Positions 1 to 9,383 of a stretch of DNA of 64,000 nucleotides are shown here, in pieces (the first letter of the stretch is position 1; each line of letters starts with the position of its first letter). The notes below the pieces were generated by a model. That model searched no databases. It was not told where the DNA came from and saw only the letters and a program-made list of their open reading frames with translations. Origin of the DNA: an uncultured Lachnoclostridium sp. (GTDB taxonomy: Bacteria > Bacillota > Clostridia > Lachnospirales > Lachnospiraceae); assembly GCA_946415315.1 (NCBI GenBank), contig CAMKRZ010000003.1, forward strand, positions 171,177 through 235,176, read 5' to 3'. A program made the translations under genes and the position numbers.

Positions 1-472
1 CATCGTAACGGATATAGAAGATCACGGGCTCCTTCGATCCGGACAGCGATGTCACAACGCAGGAATACGTCGCCGTCTTGGCTTTCTCGTCGTACGAAAA
101 ATGAGATTTCTTCTGGCTGGCTTCCAGGATCTCCGGCGCAACGATGGTCTTTTCGTTCTTCGTCCGGTAGGAATCAAAGATGACGCGAAGCGAACTGTCG
201 GTGAGCAGAACTCTTCCGCTGTAATTTTCCGCAAGAAGAAAAAGCTCTTCTGCCACGGTATTGTCAGTACCGGAAGGAAAGCCCGAGCGCTCGATATCGT
301 AGGAAAGGCCCTCGATGAAGTCCGTAAGGCGGTTTTTCCCCGCGTCAAACAGATGGCGCGTGTTGTAAGAGATCAGAATATAAGAAAGAATGACACACGA
401 AGCAATTCCACAGAATGCAATTCCGAGGAACAGTGTGAAAGACATGCTGATTTTACTCTTCAGTTTACTCAT
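1..472 (-). CDS. Sensor histidine kinase, N-terminal part (truncated by window edge)
   Basis: Reading leftward from ATG at 472 gives an open frame of 157 residues that runs off the window. It begins MSKLKSKISMSFTLFLG and has one hydrophobic segment at about residues 10-35, followed by an extracytoplasmic stretch; this is the usual start of a membrane sensor kinase. The catalytic HisKA/HATPase part lies outside the window. The start overlaps the end of the response regulator gene by 8 bp (ATGAGTAA), so the two are translationally coupled, which is the main reason for calling it the cognate kinase. The signal it senses cannot be told from this part. Confidence 0.8.
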   Translation of the reverse strand, partial: MSKLKSKISMSFTLFLGIAFCGIASCVILSYILISYNTRHLFDAGKNRLTDFIEGLSYDIERSGFPSGTDNTVAEELFLLAENYSGRVLLTDSSLRVIFDSYRTKNEKTIVAPEILEASQKKSHFSYDEKAKTATYSCVVTSLSGSKEPVIFYIRYD

Positions 473-1166
473 GATCCGAAAAATAATACCCTACGCCCCA
501 CTTAGTCTGCACATAGATCGGCTCACCGGCATCGGGTTCAATCTTCTCACGAAGGCGTCGCACATGGACATCCACCGTGCGGGCATCCTTCAGATAATCA
601 TATCCCCATACGATATTCATAAGGCTCTCGCGGGAATACACTTTGTTCGGATGGGTCAGCAGGAGCTCGAGAACATCGTACTCCTTGACCGTCAGACGGA
701 TCTCACGGTCATCGACGAATACCTGGCGGCTCTCCGGGATCAGACGGAGTCCTTTGAACCGGATCTCACGGCTTACCGGTTTTGCAACCTCCGCGGGAGC
801 AGACTCACTGCGTCTGAAGATCGCCTTGATGCGAGCCTTCACCTCAAGGATGTTGAACGGTTTCGTGATGTAGTCGTCGGCGCCGTACTCAAGGCCGAGG
901 ATCTTGTCCATGTCATCGCCCTTGGCGGTCAGCATGATGATCGGAATGGTGGAAAACTCGCGAACACGGGTGCAAACCTCGTATCCGTTGAGCTTCGGAA
1001 GCATAACGTCAAGAAGGATCAGGTCAAAATGGGACTCCTGTACTTTGGAGACCGCCTCCTCACCGTCATACGCGCAATCCACGGAAAATCCTTCCGCTTC
1101 CAGACTGAACTTGATTCCCTTGACAATCAGTTTCTCATCGTCGACAACCAGAATCCTCTTACCCAT
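465..1166 (-). CDS. OmpR/PhoB-family response regulator
   Basis: A 233-residue two-domain regulator of standard length. The receiver domain (about residues 4-118) has the acidic pair D9/D10, the phospho-acceptor D53 in LLDVMLP, the Thr of IIMLTAK and the Lys of DDYITKPF. The C-terminal winged helix (about 135-230) has the family pattern RLTVKEYDVLELLLTHPNKV and a DVHVRRLREKIE recognition region. It should bind DNA as a phosphorylated dimer and work with the overlapping kinase gene downstream. The start ATG has GGGGGTT 8 nt upstream. The target regulon is not evident. Confidence 0.95.
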   Translation of the reverse strand: MGKRILVVDDEKLIVKGIKFSLEAEGFSVDCAYDGEEAVSKVQESHFDLILLDVMLPKLNGYEVCTRVREFSTIPIIMLTAKGDDMDKILGLEYGADDYITKPFNILEVKARIKAIFRRSESAPAEVAKPVSREIRFKGLRLIPESRQVFVDDREIRLTVKEYDVLELLLTHPNKVYSRESLMNIVWGYDYLKDARTVDVHVRRLREKIEPDAGEPIYVQTKWGVGYYFSDHE

Positions 1167-1185
1167 CGTTACTTAACCCCCAAAA

Positions 1186-1854
1186 CTACCGGACACAGAT
1201 CCGGTCTTTCATTCGTTCAAACATGGCTTCCTTGATCCCGCTCACCTTCATGATGTCCGAAATCTCGGAAAACTCTCCGTGCTTCTCGCGCCACGCGATT
1301 ATGTCGCCCGCACGCGCCTCACCGATTCCCGGCAGCGTCATCAGCTGCTGACGGTCCGCGGTGTTGATATTGATCTTTCCGCTGTCCGTACCGCCCTGCA
1401 GGACCGTTCCCTGCGCAGGCGTCAGCGGCACGCGCCCCTCCTCGACCTCGGAAAGCGAGGGCACATACACTTTCCTGCCGTCCGTGAGCCGTTCCGCAAG
1501 GTTCAGGTACGAAGTCGCAGCGTCGTCGGAAAATCCTCCGGCCGCCGCGATGGCATCCGCTACGCGCGCATCGATGCTTACGTAGTAGACTCCTTCTTGT
1601 CGAACCGATCCACACACATAGACGCAAACGGAAGGATCTTCAGTACCAGAAGGAATAACTTCCCCGTCTTCGTCACGAGTTTGACGATCAGTCGGAAAAT
1701 TCTCCGGGGAACGGACACCTTCTTCTTGTTCGTTTGTTTTTTGTTCGAAGACAAGGTCCCCCTCCTTCCCGTGACGCAGCACATAGATTGTGCCGGCCGT
1801 GAAAGCAGCCAGCACAAGCAGCGCGATCGGAAGCCATTTGTGAATCTTACGCAT
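1186..1854 (-). CDS. comEA: ComEA-family DNA receptor (SLBB + helix-hairpin-helix)
   Basis: A 222-residue protein with an N-terminal membrane anchor (about residues 8-26), a linker, an SLBB-type domain (about 75-135, beginning VCVYVCGSVRQEGVY) and a C-terminal double helix-hairpin-helix (about 160-222) with INTADRQQLMTLPGIGEARA. ComEA binds double-stranded DNA outside the membrane and feeds it to the ComEC channel during transformation. comEC is not adjacent. The gene is a single transcription unit with its own promoter (1892-1920). The start ATG follows AAAGGATCGGTT. The protein could also act in surface DNA binding without competence, since many Clostridia carry comEA and have never been shown to transform. 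Confidence 0.9.
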   Translation of the reverse strand: MRKIHKWLPIALLVLAAFTAGTIYVLRHGKEGDLVFEQKTNEQEEGVRSPENFPTDRQTRDEDGEVIPSGTEDPSVCVYVCGSVRQEGVYYVSIDARVADAIAAAGGFSDDAATSYLNLAERLTDGRKVYVPSLSEVEEGRVPLTPAQGTVLQGGTDSGKININTADRQQLMTLPGIGEARAGDIIAWREKHGEFSEISDIMKVSGIKEAMFERMKDRICVR

Positions 1855-1891
1855 AACCGATCCTTTCCGACGCGCTCCACACAGCAGATTT

Positions 1892-1920
1892 ATTATATCT
1901 CAAAAAGCCTTTTGAAACAA
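1892..1920 (-). promoter_or_regulatory. Promoter of comEA
   Basis: On the minus strand TTGTTT (1920-1915), 17 bp, then TATAAT (1897-1892), about 38 nt upstream of the comEA ATG. Good sigma-A-type spacing and a perfect -10 box. Confidence 0.7.
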
Positions 1921-1922
1921 CA

Positions 1923-1958
1923 GAAAAAAGCACGGAAAATGCAACAAATTCCGTGCTT
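1923..1958 (-). terminator. Rho-independent terminator of the arginine operon
   Basis: On the minus strand AAGCACGGAA pairs with TTCCGTGCTT across an 11-nt loop and is followed by a T run. It lies 42 nt after the argD stop. The right arm contains one copy of the ATTTTCC word. Confidence 0.85.
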
Positions 1959-1999
1959 CATTTTCTACATATCCGTCAGAAGACCTTCGATCTTTCGAG

Positions 2000-3205
2000 T
2001 CACTTCCGATTCTCGCTCACCTCGCGGATCGACTCCCACAGGATCTGCGCCATCTCGTCAATCTGCGCTTTCTCCACGATCAACGGCGGGATGAAACGGA
2101 TCACGTTGGAGGAGGCCGCGATCAGGATCAGGCCTCTTTTCAGCGCCGCTTTTACAATATCTCCGGGCGCGAACATGAACTGCAGGCCCTGCATCAGGCC
2201 GAGTCCGCGGTGCGCGATAACGCACGGGAACTCCTCCGCGATCTTGTCGAGCGTCTCCCAAAGATACGGTGCTACCTCGTTGACATGGTCGAGCAGGTTC
2301 ATTTTCGTAAACAGGGAAAATACGGTCGCCGCTGCCGCGCACACGAACGGATTGCCGCCGTATGTCGAGCCGTGATCGCCGGGCACAAGCGCCTCCGCAG
2401 CCTTTCCCTTCGCGGCGAACGCTCCCACGGGAACACCGCAGCCGAGCGCCTTCGCGAGCGTCACCACGTCGGGCGTAACCCCGTACTTCTGATAAGCGAA
2501 CATCGCGCCGCTTCTTCCCATACCGCACTGGATCTCATCGAGGATCAGGAGCGCGTCGTGCTCGTCACAGAGTTTCCGGACTCCCTTGATGAACTCCGGA
2601 TCCGCCGGGAAGATACCGCCCTCGCCCTGCAGCGTCTCCATGATCACCGCTGCCGTCGTATCGTCGAACAGCGCCTCCACGGAAGCTAAGTCGTTGAACT
2701 CCGCGAACTTCACGCCGCCGATCAGCGGCTCAAACGGCTCGCGGTACGCAGCCTTGCCGGTCACGGCTACCGCGCCGAGCGTACGTCCGTGGAACGAATG
2801 GTCCATTGCGATGATCGTGCTGTTCGCCTTGCCGGTCTTGTTGTAGTAATATTTGCGCGCGATCTTGATCGCACCCTCGACAGCCTCCGCGCCGCTGTTC
2901 GTGAAGAACACGCGGTCCATGCCGGTTACGTCGCACACCGCTTTCGCCGCCGCAAGCGCCGGCTCGTTGTAGAACAGATTGGAGGTGTGAAGAAGCTTGT
3001 CGATCTGCGCCTTCAGCGCGTCATTGTACTCCTTGTTGCCGTACCCGAGCGCGTACACGCCGATGCCCGAACCGAAGTCCAGATACTTCGTGCCGTCCGT
3101 CTCATAGAGGTACATTCCCTCGCCGTGATCCAGCACCATCGGAAAACGGTTGTAGGTGTGCATCAGCTTGGATTCCGCCTCTTTGATAAACTCGTCTTTA
3201 CCCAT
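2000..3205 (-). CDS. argD: Acetylornithine aminotransferase
   Basis: A 401-residue class III PLP aminotransferase that converts N-acetylglutamate semialdehyde and glutamate to N-acetylornithine and 2-oxoglutarate. Visible family features are the cofactor-phosphate contact [11 protein letters not shown], the [14 protein letters not shown] motif with the PLP-contacting Asp, and the Schiff-base Lys in [16 protein letters not shown] place the start at the ATG at 3205 (MGKDEFIKE), which has AGGGAGA upstream; an in-frame start 33 nt earlier lacks such a site. It is the last gene of maf-argC-argJ-argB-argD and is followed by a terminator. Confidence 0.96.
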   Translation of the reverse strand: MGKDEFIKEAESKLMHTYNRFPMVLDHGEGMYLYETDGTKYLDFGSGIGVYALGYGNKEYNDALKAQIDKLLHTSNLFYNEPALAAAKAVCDVTGMDRVFFTNSGAEAVEGAIKIARKYYYNKTGKANSTIIAMDHSFHGRTLGAVAVTGKAAYREPFEPLIGGVKFAEFNDLASVEALFDDTTAAVIMETLQGEGGIFPADPEFIKGVRKLCDEHDALLILDEIQCGMGRSGAMFAYQKYGVTPDVVTLAKALGCGVPVGAFAAKGKAAEALVPGDHGSTYGGNPFVCAAAATVFSLFTKMNLLDHVNEVAPYLWETLDKIAEEFPCVIAHRGLGLMQGLQFMFAPGDIVKAALKRGLILIAASSNVIRFIPPLIVEKAQIDEMAQILWESIREVSENRK

Positions 3206-3266
3206 ATTATCTCCCTGATACCGCGAAAAATGCGGCATCTCTCAGTCATCATTTTGCGTCAAATGA

Positions 3267-4166
3267 TCAGATCTCGCTCTGCCATCCCTCTCTCACGTCA
3301 TCGATGATCGCGGTTCCGACGCCTCGCTCGGTGAAGAACTCAAGAAGCAGGCAATGCGGTCTGCGGCCGTCGAGAATATGGACGCGGGACACGCCGCAGT
3401 TCACGGCGTCGATGCAGTTCTTGAGCTTCGGAAGCATGCCGCCGCCGATATAACCGTCGGCGATCAGCGCCTCCGCGTCGGACAATGTCAGCACGGACAT
3501 GAGCGTCGAAGGATCCTTCGGGTCCTTGTAGACGCCCTCGATATCCGTAAGGAATGCAAGTTTCTCGGCGCCGAGCGCCTCCGCGATCGCGCAGGCTGCG
3601 TCGTCCGCATTGATGTTGTACGTCTGGAAATCATCATCCATACCGATCGGCGCGATCACCGGCACATAGCCGTTCTTCACGAGCGTGTTGATCAGGTTGG
3701 CATTGACTTCCTTGACCTCGCCGACAAAACCGATGTCCTGGCCGTCCACCGTCTTGCGGCGCACCGTCAGCATGTTGCCGTCCTTGCCGCTGATGCCGGC
3801 AGCCTTGACACCGTTGGCCTCAAGAAGCTGCACAAGGCTCTTGTTGACCTTGTTGAGCACCATTTCAGCGACTTCCATCGTCTCCGAATCGGTCACGCGA
3901 AGACCGCTCACAAACTGCGGCTCCTTGCCCATGAGGCTGACCCATTTGCTGATCTCCTTGCCGCCGCCGTGAACGATTACGGGGTGCATGCCGACCAGTT
4001 TCAGAAGCGCGATATCCTGGCTCACCTTCTTCTTCAGATCCTCGTCGAGCATCGCGCTGCCGCCGTATTTTACGACTACTGTTTTGTTGCTGAACTCGCG
4101 GATATAGGGAAGTGCCTCGATCAGGGTTTGAGCCTTTCCCATCATTTCATCAATTGCGTCTGCCAT
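3267..4166 (-). CDS. argB: Acetylglutamate kinase
   Basis: A 299-residue amino-acid kinase that phosphorylates N-acetylglutamate, the second step of arginine synthesis. The ATP-binding VVKYGGSAM (about residues 30-38) and the VHGGGKEIS loop (about 65-73) are intact, and the C-terminal part holds [18 protein letters not shown]. ArgB of the cyclic pathway is often feedback inhibited by arginine; argJ next to it fits a cyclic route, but inhibition cannot be read from the sequence alone. The ATG follows GGAGGCCAC. Confidence 0.97.
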   Translation of the reverse strand: MADAIDEMMGKAQTLIEALPYIREFSNKTVVVKYGGSAMLDEDLKKKVSQDIALLKLVGMHPVIVHGGGKEISKWVSLMGKEPQFVSGLRVTDSETMEVAEMVLNKVNKSLVQLLEANGVKAAGISGKDGNMLTVRRKTVDGQDIGFVGEVKEVNANLINTLVKNGYVPVIAPIGMDDDFQTYNINADDAACAIAEALGAEKLAFLTDIEGVYKDPKDPSTLMSVLTLSDAEALIADGYIGGGMLPKLKNCIDAVNCGVSRVHILDGRRPHCLLLEFFTERGVGTAIIDDVREGWQSEI

Positions 4167-4202
4167 GTGGCCTCCTTACACGAAATCAAATACTCACACT
4201 CA

Positions 4203-5429
4203 TTATGAACGGTAGTCACCGTTGATCTTAACATAGTCGTATGTCAGGTCGCATCCCCACGCGGTTGCCTTCTCGTAACCGTCGTTGCAGTTGATGCGGA
4301 AGGTCATCATCGGCTTCGAAAGAAGCTCCGTCGCCTTCTTCTCGGAGTAGTCGATCGCCATGCCGTTCTTCACGAGCAGATAGCGGTCGTCGCCGTCCTG
4401 CAGGTAGATGTCCACCTTGTCGGGATCGAACTCGCCGCCGGAATAGCCCATCGCGCAGAGCACACGTCCCCAGTTCGCGTCGCTTCCGTAAAATGCCGCC
4501 TTCACGAGGTTGGAGGAAATGACCGCCTTCGCGATCTTCACGGCATCCTCGTGCGTGCGCGCATGACGCACCTTGACCTCGAGAAGCTTCGTCGCGCCCT
4601 CGCCGTCGCCGGCCATTTTCATCGCCAGATCCTTGCATACGATAAACAGGGCAAGCACGAAATCCTCGTAGACCTTATTTTTCTTCGTGATCTTCTCGTT
4701 GCCGGCGAGTCCGTTCGCGAGCACGATGAAGGTGTCGTTAGTCGAGGTGTCGCGGTCGACGGAGATCATGTTGAAGGTGTCCGCCACGACCGTCGAGACT
4801 GCTTCCTGCAGAAGCTCCTCGGAGATATTGACGTCGGTCGTCACGACCGAGAGCATCGTCGCCATGTTCGGGTGGATCATGCCGGAGCCCTTGCTCATGC
4901 CGCCGAGCGTTACCTCGATGTCATCCTCCGCCGTGAACTGGCACGCAACGGTCTTCGAGATCGTGTCGGTCGTCATGATCGCCTCCGCGGCTTCCTGTCC
5001 GTCGCGCTCGGTGTTTCCGAGGCGTCTCGCAGCATCCTCAATGCCCGGTACGATCACGTCCATCGGCATCGGTTGTCCGATGACACCCGTCGAGGCCGTG
5101 AACACCTGCTCCGGATGGCACGCCAGAGCAAGCGCTGCCGCGGATGCCATTTCATAGTTATCCTCGACGCCCTGCTTGCCCATGCAGGCATTGGCGATTC
5201 CCGAATTGAGCACAACCGCGTGCTTCGGCTTGCCGTTCTTGAGGATCTCCATGTCCCAGACAACCGGCGCTGCCTTCACTTTGTTCGTCGTAAATGTCGC
5301 GCCCGCCACGCAAGGTGTCTCGCTGTACACAAGCGCGATATCTTTTTTCAGTTTCTTGCGGATCCCCGCCATCACTCCCGCTGCGGAAAATCCCTTCGGT
5401 GTAGTTACGTTTCCTTTGAATTTTCTCAT
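4203..5429 (-). CDS. argJ: Bifunctional glutamate N-acetyltransferase / ornithine acetyltransferase
   Basis: A 408-residue ArgJ that transfers the acetyl group from N-acetylornithine to glutamate, so closing the acetyl cycle. The proenzyme cleaves itself between Ala and Thr in GMIHPNMATML (Thr191), leaving Thr as the N-terminal nucleophile of the beta chain; this motif is complete. The start at 5429 (MRKFKGNV) has GAGGTGAT 7 nt upstream; a longer in-frame start would add 21 non-conserved residues. Whether it is mono- or bifunctional cannot be decided from sequence, but no argA or argE is in the window. Confidence 0.96.
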   Translation of the reverse strand: MRKFKGNVTTPKGFSAAGVMAGIRKKLKKDIALVYSETPCVAGATFTTNKVKAAPVVWDMEILKNGKPKHAVVLNSGIANACMGKQGVEDNYEMASAAALALACHPEQVFTASTGVIGQPMPMDVIVPGIEDAARRLGNTERDGQEAAEAIMTTDTISKTVACQFTAEDDIEVTLGGMSKGSGMIHPNMATMLSVVTTDVNISEELLQEAVSTVVADTFNMISVDRDTSTNDTFIVLANGLAGNEKITKKNKVYEDFVLALFIVCKDLAMKMAGDGEGATKLLEVKVRHARTHEDAVKIAKAVISSNLVKAAFYGSDANWGRVLCAMGYSGGEFDPDKVDIYLQDGDDRYLLVKNGMAIDYSEKKATELLSKPMMTFRINCNDGYEKATAWGCDLTYDYVKINGDYRS

Positions 5430-5584
5430 ACATATCACCTCGATCTGTATATGATTGATTTTGTGTATATCTCTTCTTTTACTTCCGCGCAAATTCGCTC
5501 TTGCGAATGCTGACGATCCGTTTCTACATTCGGTTATGTCAAATAAATATTATACTCCGGCCACCTTGAAACTTCAACTCCGCA

Positions 5585-6529
5585 TTACAGGTTCAAGCCC
5601 TTGGCCTCGTCACATCCGAGAACGATATTCATGCACTGAATGGCGGCGCCGGAAGCGCCTTTTCCGAGGTTATCGAAGCGTGTCGCAACGACAATTCTCT
5701 CACTGTTTCCGGTCACGAGGATCTCCATGCCGTCCCAGCCCGCGCATGCGTCGGAAAATAACGCTCCGCCCGCTTCGACATCGGCTCCGTACGGAAGAAC
5801 CCGGATGAATTTTTCACCCTTATAGTACTCAGCAAAAAGATCTCGCAGCTCTTCCGGTGTCACATGTTTCGCAAGTCTGTCAACGAACAAAGGTACCTGG
5901 ACGACCATGCCGCTGTGGTAATTCGTTGTCATCGGGCAGAACAACGGCTCCGCTGCAAGCCCGGTGATCTTCTTCATTTCCTTGAGATGCTTATGACTCT
6001 GTCCCCAGGCATACATCCTGGCTGAATCAAATTTCTGATCACGGCCTTCCTCTTCGTACGCGGCGATCAGCTTTTTTCCGCCTCCGCTGTATCCGGAAAC
6101 CGCGAATACGGAGACCGGGTAGTCCTCCGGGAGAATTCCCATTTTGACAAGCGGGTATCCAATCCCGATGAAACCGGATGCGTAACATCCGGGGACAGCG
6201 ATCCTCCTGCCGTTTCGAACCGCGTTCCGATGCTCCGCCGAGAGTTCCGGAAATCCGTATGCCCAGCCTTCTTCGGTCCTGTGAGCAGTCGATGTGTCGA
6301 TGATCACCACATCGTCCTTCGCCATGGCTGCAGCTTCGACGGCTGCCGCATCCGGAAGACAGAGAAAGGTAATATCCGATGCGTTAATGAACTGTTCGAT
6401 CGTCGCCGGATCCTTACGAAGCTCAGTAGGGATTTTCAACAGTTCAATATCATCTCTTCCCTCAAATCGTTCGAATATCCGAAGCCCCGTTGTTCCTTCA
6501 CTTCCGTCGATGAAAACCTTTGTCTTCAT
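5585..6529 (-). CDS. argC: N-acetyl-gamma-glutamyl-phosphate reductase (short type)
   Basis: A 314-residue NADPH-dependent reductase for the third step of arginine synthesis. It belongs to the shorter AGPR class: it starts KVFIDGSEGTTGLRIFERF instead of the longer class pattern. The catalytic Cys is C115 in AVPGCYASGF. The nucleotide-binding and substrate regions are complete, with no truncation. It lies 27 nt downstream of maf and about 155 nt upstream of argJ, a gap in which I see no terminator. Confidence 0.95.
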   Translation of the reverse strand: MKTKVFIDGSEGTTGLRIFERFEGRDDIELLKIPTELRKDPATIEQFINASDITFLCLPDAAAVEAAAMAKDDVVIIDTSTAHRTEEGWAYGFPELSAEHRNAVRNGRRIAVPGCYASGFIGIGYPLVKMGILPEDYPVSVFAVSGYSGGGKKLIAAYEEEGRDQKFDSARMYAWGQSHKHLKEMKKITGLAAEPLFCPMTTNYHSGMVVQVPLFVDRLAKHVTPEELRDLFAEYYKGEKFIRVLPYGADVEAGGALFSDACAGWDGMEILVTGNSERIVVATRFDNLGKGASGAAIQCMNIVLGCDEAKGLNL

Positions 6530-6556
6530 AATAATTACCTCGTATTTACATTCGAC

Positions 6557-7159
6557 TTATCGTTTCTCCTGCACGAGAACGCCGATCTCACGAATTTTTT
6601 CATACAGACTGCACATCGGCAGTCCCATCACCGTGTAATAGTCACCCCGGATCGCTTTCACGAATCTTCCGCCGAGGCCCTGGATCGCATAGGCTCCCGC
6701 CTTGTCTCTCGATTCACCGGTGGAGACATACCAGTCAACCTCGTCCTCGGACATCGGAGCAAACTCAACATCCGCGGCGTCCGCAAATCGCGTCTCGGTG
6801 ATCTCTCCGTTCCGGCATCGGGCAAGACAAACTCCCGTGTATACGGTATGAACATCTCCTTCAAGGCTTTGGATCATTCGTTTGGCTTCCTCATCATCCG
6901 CCGGCTTGCCTAACGCCTTACCGTCCTTCCAGACAATCGTGTCACTCCCGATCACCAGACAATCCTCGTCAGCGTGGTGTAACGCCACTGCCATCGCCTT
7001 GCGGCCGGCAAGCGTCTTCACGATCTCCTCCGGCACATCGGAATCGATTGACTCATCTGCCTCCGAAACCTCAACGGTGAATGCAAGGCCAAGCATGGAA
7101 AGGATCTCGCGTCGTCGGGGGGATGCGCTGGCAAGATAGATCGGTACTGTCTGCTTCAT
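6557..7159 (-). CDS. maf: Maf family nucleoside triphosphate pyrophosphatase
   Basis: A 200-residue Maf/YhdE-type protein. It has the family signature SASPRRREIL (residues 11-20) and the DTIVWKDGKALGKP block. Such enzymes hydrolyse dTTP, UTP or modified nucleotides to the monophosphate and have been linked to cell division arrest. It is the promoter-proximal gene of the leftward arginine operon, an unusual position for maf; the 27-nt gap to argC suggests co-transcription and so arginine-linked control. The RBS is a G-rich run (GGGAGGGGGG) about 10 nt upstream. Confidence 0.93.
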   Translation of the reverse strand: MKQTVPIYLASASPRRREILSMLGLAFTVEVSEADESIDSDVPEEIVKTLAGRKAMAVALHHADEDCLVIGSDTIVWKDGKALGKPADDEEAKRMIQSLEGDVHTVYTGVCLARCRNGEITETRFADAADVEFAPMSEDEVDWYVSTGESRDKAGAYAIQGLGGRFVKAIRGDYYTVMGLPMCSLYEKIREIGVLVQEKR

Positions 7160-7245
7160 ATGTATATACGACCCCCCTCCCGAAGAATGTTGGTGCTATT
7201 CTATACCCGAAGAATCGAATTTGCAACCACATTTTTATGAAATTG

Positions 7246-7259
7246 TGTAATTTTATGCA
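7246..7259. promoter_or_regulatory. ARG-box candidate 1 (ArgR/AhrC operator)
   Basis: TGTAATTTTATGCA matches the palindromic ARG-box consensus TGNATWWWWATNCA at all positions but the fifth. It lies about 90 nt upstream of maf and 230 nt upstream of argG. Confidence 0.6.
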
Positions 7260-7397
7260 AAATGATACGTTTTTCTGTATTTCTTTCGCCGCGAGTGTGC
7301 ATTTCGCAGAAAACAGATGACACACATAAAAAACACTTGCATTTCTCGAATGTTTGATGTACCTTAATGTACAGCGACGGAGCGGCATCCGTTTTCA

Positions 7398-7411
7398 TGC
7401 ATATTTTTACA
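7398..7411. promoter_or_regulatory. ARG-box candidate 2 (ArgR/AhrC operator)
   Basis: TGCATATTTTTACA matches TGNATWWWWATNCA at all positions but the tenth, the mirror position of the mismatch in candidate 1. It lies about 75 nt upstream of the argG start. No argR gene is in the window. Confidence 0.6.
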
Positions 7412-7485
7412 TGTTTTTACGCATACTTGATGAAACATGCATCCCGGCCGCTTCCGGATTATAAACGATCAGGAGGAACTTACCC

Positions 7486-8706
7486 ATGAAAGAAAAAGTC
7501 ATTCTCGCCTACTCCGGCGGTCTTGACACCACTGCGATCATCCCGTGGCTCAAGGAAAACTATGATTATGAAGTTATCTGCTGCTGCATCGACTGCGGTC
7601 AGGAGAGCGAACTCGACGGTCTCGAGGAACGCGCAAAATACTGCGGCGCAGAGAAATTATACATTCTCGATGTAAACGATGAGTTTGCCGAGGAATACAT
7701 CGTTCCCTGCGTACAGGCGAACACCGTTTACGAGAACAAGTACCTTCTCGGTACCTCGATGGCTCGTCCGCTGATCGCGAAGAAGCTCGTCGAGATTGCT
7801 CGCAAGGAAGGCGCTTCCGCAATCTGCCACGGCGCTACCGGCAAGGGCAACGACCAGGTTCGTTTCGAGCTCGGCATCAAGGCTCTCGCTCCGGATCTCA
7901 AGATCATCGCTGCATGGAGAAGCCCTTACTGGACCATGAACTCCCGCGAGGAAGAGATCGAGTACTGCAAGCAGCACGGCATTGATCTTCCGTTCAGCGC
8001 CGACAACTCCTACTCCCGCGACCGCAACCTGTGGCACATCAGCCACGAGGGTCTCGAGCTCGAGGATCCGGCAAATGCTCCGAACTATGATCACCTTCTT
8101 GTTCTCGGTGTTTCTCCCGAGAAGGCTCCCGATGAGGGCGAGACCGTATCCATCTCCTTCGAAAAGGGCGTTCCGGTAGCCATCAACGGCGAGAAGAAGA
8201 AAGTCGCTGACATCATCCGCGACCTCAACAAACTCGGCGGCAAGCACGGCGTCGGCATCATCGATATCGTTGAGAACCGTGTCGTCGGTATGAAGTCCCG
8301 CGGTGTCTATGAGACGCCCGGCGGAACGATCCTCATGGAAGCTCATCAGCAGCTTGAGGAGCTCATCGCAGACCGCGACATGATGGCGTTCAAGAAGAAC
8401 ATCAGCAACCGCTTCGCAGACCTTGTTTACGAAGGAAAATGGTTCACTCCTCTCCGCGAGTGCCTTCAGGCCTTCATCGAGAAATCTCAGGAGTTCGTCA
8501 CCGGCGAGGTGAAGCTGAAGCTCTACAAGGGCAACATCATCAAGCAGGGCACGACGTCTCCGTACAGCCTCTACAACGAGAGCATCGCTTCCTTCACGAC
8601 CGGCGACCTGTACAACCACAAGGATGCCGAGGGCTTCATCAACCTCTTCGGTCTGTCCCTCAAGGTTCGTGCCATGAAGCAGGCCGAGTTGAACAAGAAG
8701 AACTGA
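7486..8706 (+). CDS. argG: Argininosuccinate synthase
   Basis: A 406-residue ATP-dependent synthase that joins citrulline and aspartate. The N-type ATP pyrophosphatase P-loop AYSGGLDTT (residues 9-17) is intact, as are the [13 protein letters not shown] and [16 protein letters not shown] substrate-binding blocks. Length is typical. Codon use is strongly biased to C-ending codons, which suggests high expression. It stands alone on the plus strand, divergent from the other arg genes, behind two ARG-box candidates and before a strong terminator. The product is used by argH at 19178-20572. Confidence 0.98.
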   Translation: MKEKVILAYSGGLDTTAIIPWLKENYDYEVICCCIDCGQESELDGLEERAKYCGAEKLYILDVNDEFAEEYIVPCVQANTVYENKYLLGTSMARPLIAKKLVEIARKEGASAICHGATGKGNDQVRFELGIKALAPDLKIIAAWRSPYWTMNSREEEIEYCKQHGIDLPFSADNSYSRDRNLWHISHEGLELEDPANAPNYDHLLVLGVSPEKAPDEGETVSISFEKGVPVAINGEKKKVADIIRDLNKLGGKHGVGIIDIVENRVVGMKSRGVYETPGGTILMEAHQQLEELIADRDMMAFKKNISNRFADLVYEGKWFTPLRECLQAFIEKSQEFVTGEVKLKLYKGNIIKQGTTSPYSLYNESIASFTTGDLYNHKDAEGFINLFGLSLKVRAMKQAELNKKN

Positions 8707-8730
8707 TCAATTCAATATGCGGATCAACAC

Positions 8731-8767
8731 AAAATCCCTGTCGCCGAAAAGCGACAGGGATTTTTTT
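8731..8767. terminator. Bidirectional terminator between argG and the phosphopantetheinyl transferase gene
   Basis: AAAATCCCTGTCGC and GCGACAGGGATTTT form a 14-bp stem with a short CGAAAA loop, flanked by A and T runs, so it can stop both argG and the leftward operon that ends at 8773. Confidence 0.93.
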
Positions 8768-8772
8768 ACTTG

Positions 8773-9369
8773 TCAGCGATACTGTGCGGTCGTGATCACG
8801 TACTCCGTTCCATCAAACTCTCTCAGTATTGTGTGCAGCCGGTACTCTCCAGCCTCGATCGTCCGGAAATCCATTCCGATTCCCTTGCCGATCAGCTTCG
8901 CGATGCTCTCCTTCTCCGTCCACCGCACAGTAAAGTAGCGCTGCGCCTCGACCTCCGTCTTCTCCTCCGCAACCTGCCGATACCCCGCAAGTTCGGATTC
9001 CGTCAGAACCCTCTTCGGAAGTCTCTCAGGCAGCTTCTTCACCACCTGGATGTCCGCGCCGATCGGTTCATCGTCAACTGCGCATATCACAATATTACCG
9101 CTGTGGGACAGGCTGAAGCACGGCGCGCCGGGCTGTCCGTTTCCGCACAATCCGGGCTTTCCATTCTCATCATACACAAGCTGTAACGGCTCCTCACCGA
9201 CCGGATAACCGTAGTCAGCCAGCGCTTCGCGCAACAGCATTCCGGCCGCGATGCACTCTGCGCGCACCTTCGGATTGCGAAGCCGCGCAAGCCGGGTGCG
9301 GCGCGCCTCCTCAAGAAGACTCACGTCCGCATCGTCATAGTCTTCGATTGTCCGAATATATAACTTCAT
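8773..9369 (-). CDS. 4'-phosphopantetheinyl transferase superfamily protein (Sfp-like)
   Basis: A 198-residue protein with the motifs of Sfp-type transferases: CFSLSHSG (about residues 85-91), IGADIQ with the Mg-binding Asp (about 103-108) and the WTEKESIAKLIGKG block (about 150-163; the usual pattern is WxxKE). The enzyme moves phosphopantetheine from CoA onto a carrier protein. Its carrier is not in the window; no polyketide or peptide synthetase is near, so it may serve an acyl carrier protein or a locus elsewhere. It is the last gene of the leftward operon that begins at iorA. Confidence 0.85.
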   Translation of the reverse strand: MKLYIRTIEDYDDADVSLLEEARRTRLARLRNPKVRAECIAAGMLLREALADYGYPVGEEPLQLVYDENGKPGLCGNGQPGAPCFSLSHSGNIVICAVDDEPIGADIQVVKKLPERLPKRVLTESELAGYRQVAEEKTEVEAQRYFTVRWTEKESIAKLIGKGIGMDFRTIEAGEYRLHTILREFDGTEYVITTAQYR

Positions 9370-9383
9370 CGATCTCTTCGCCT

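Larger units (their letters stand above)
7160..7485 (+). promoter_or_regulatory. Divergent maf-argC.../argG control region
   Basis: This 326-bp AT-rich gap separates the leftward arginine operon from argG. It holds two ARG-box candidates (listed separately), an inverted repeat TGTAC-6 nt-GTACA at about 7361-7376, and the argG ribosome binding site CAGGAGGAAC. I could not fix clear -35/-10 boxes for either side. Confidence 0.55.
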
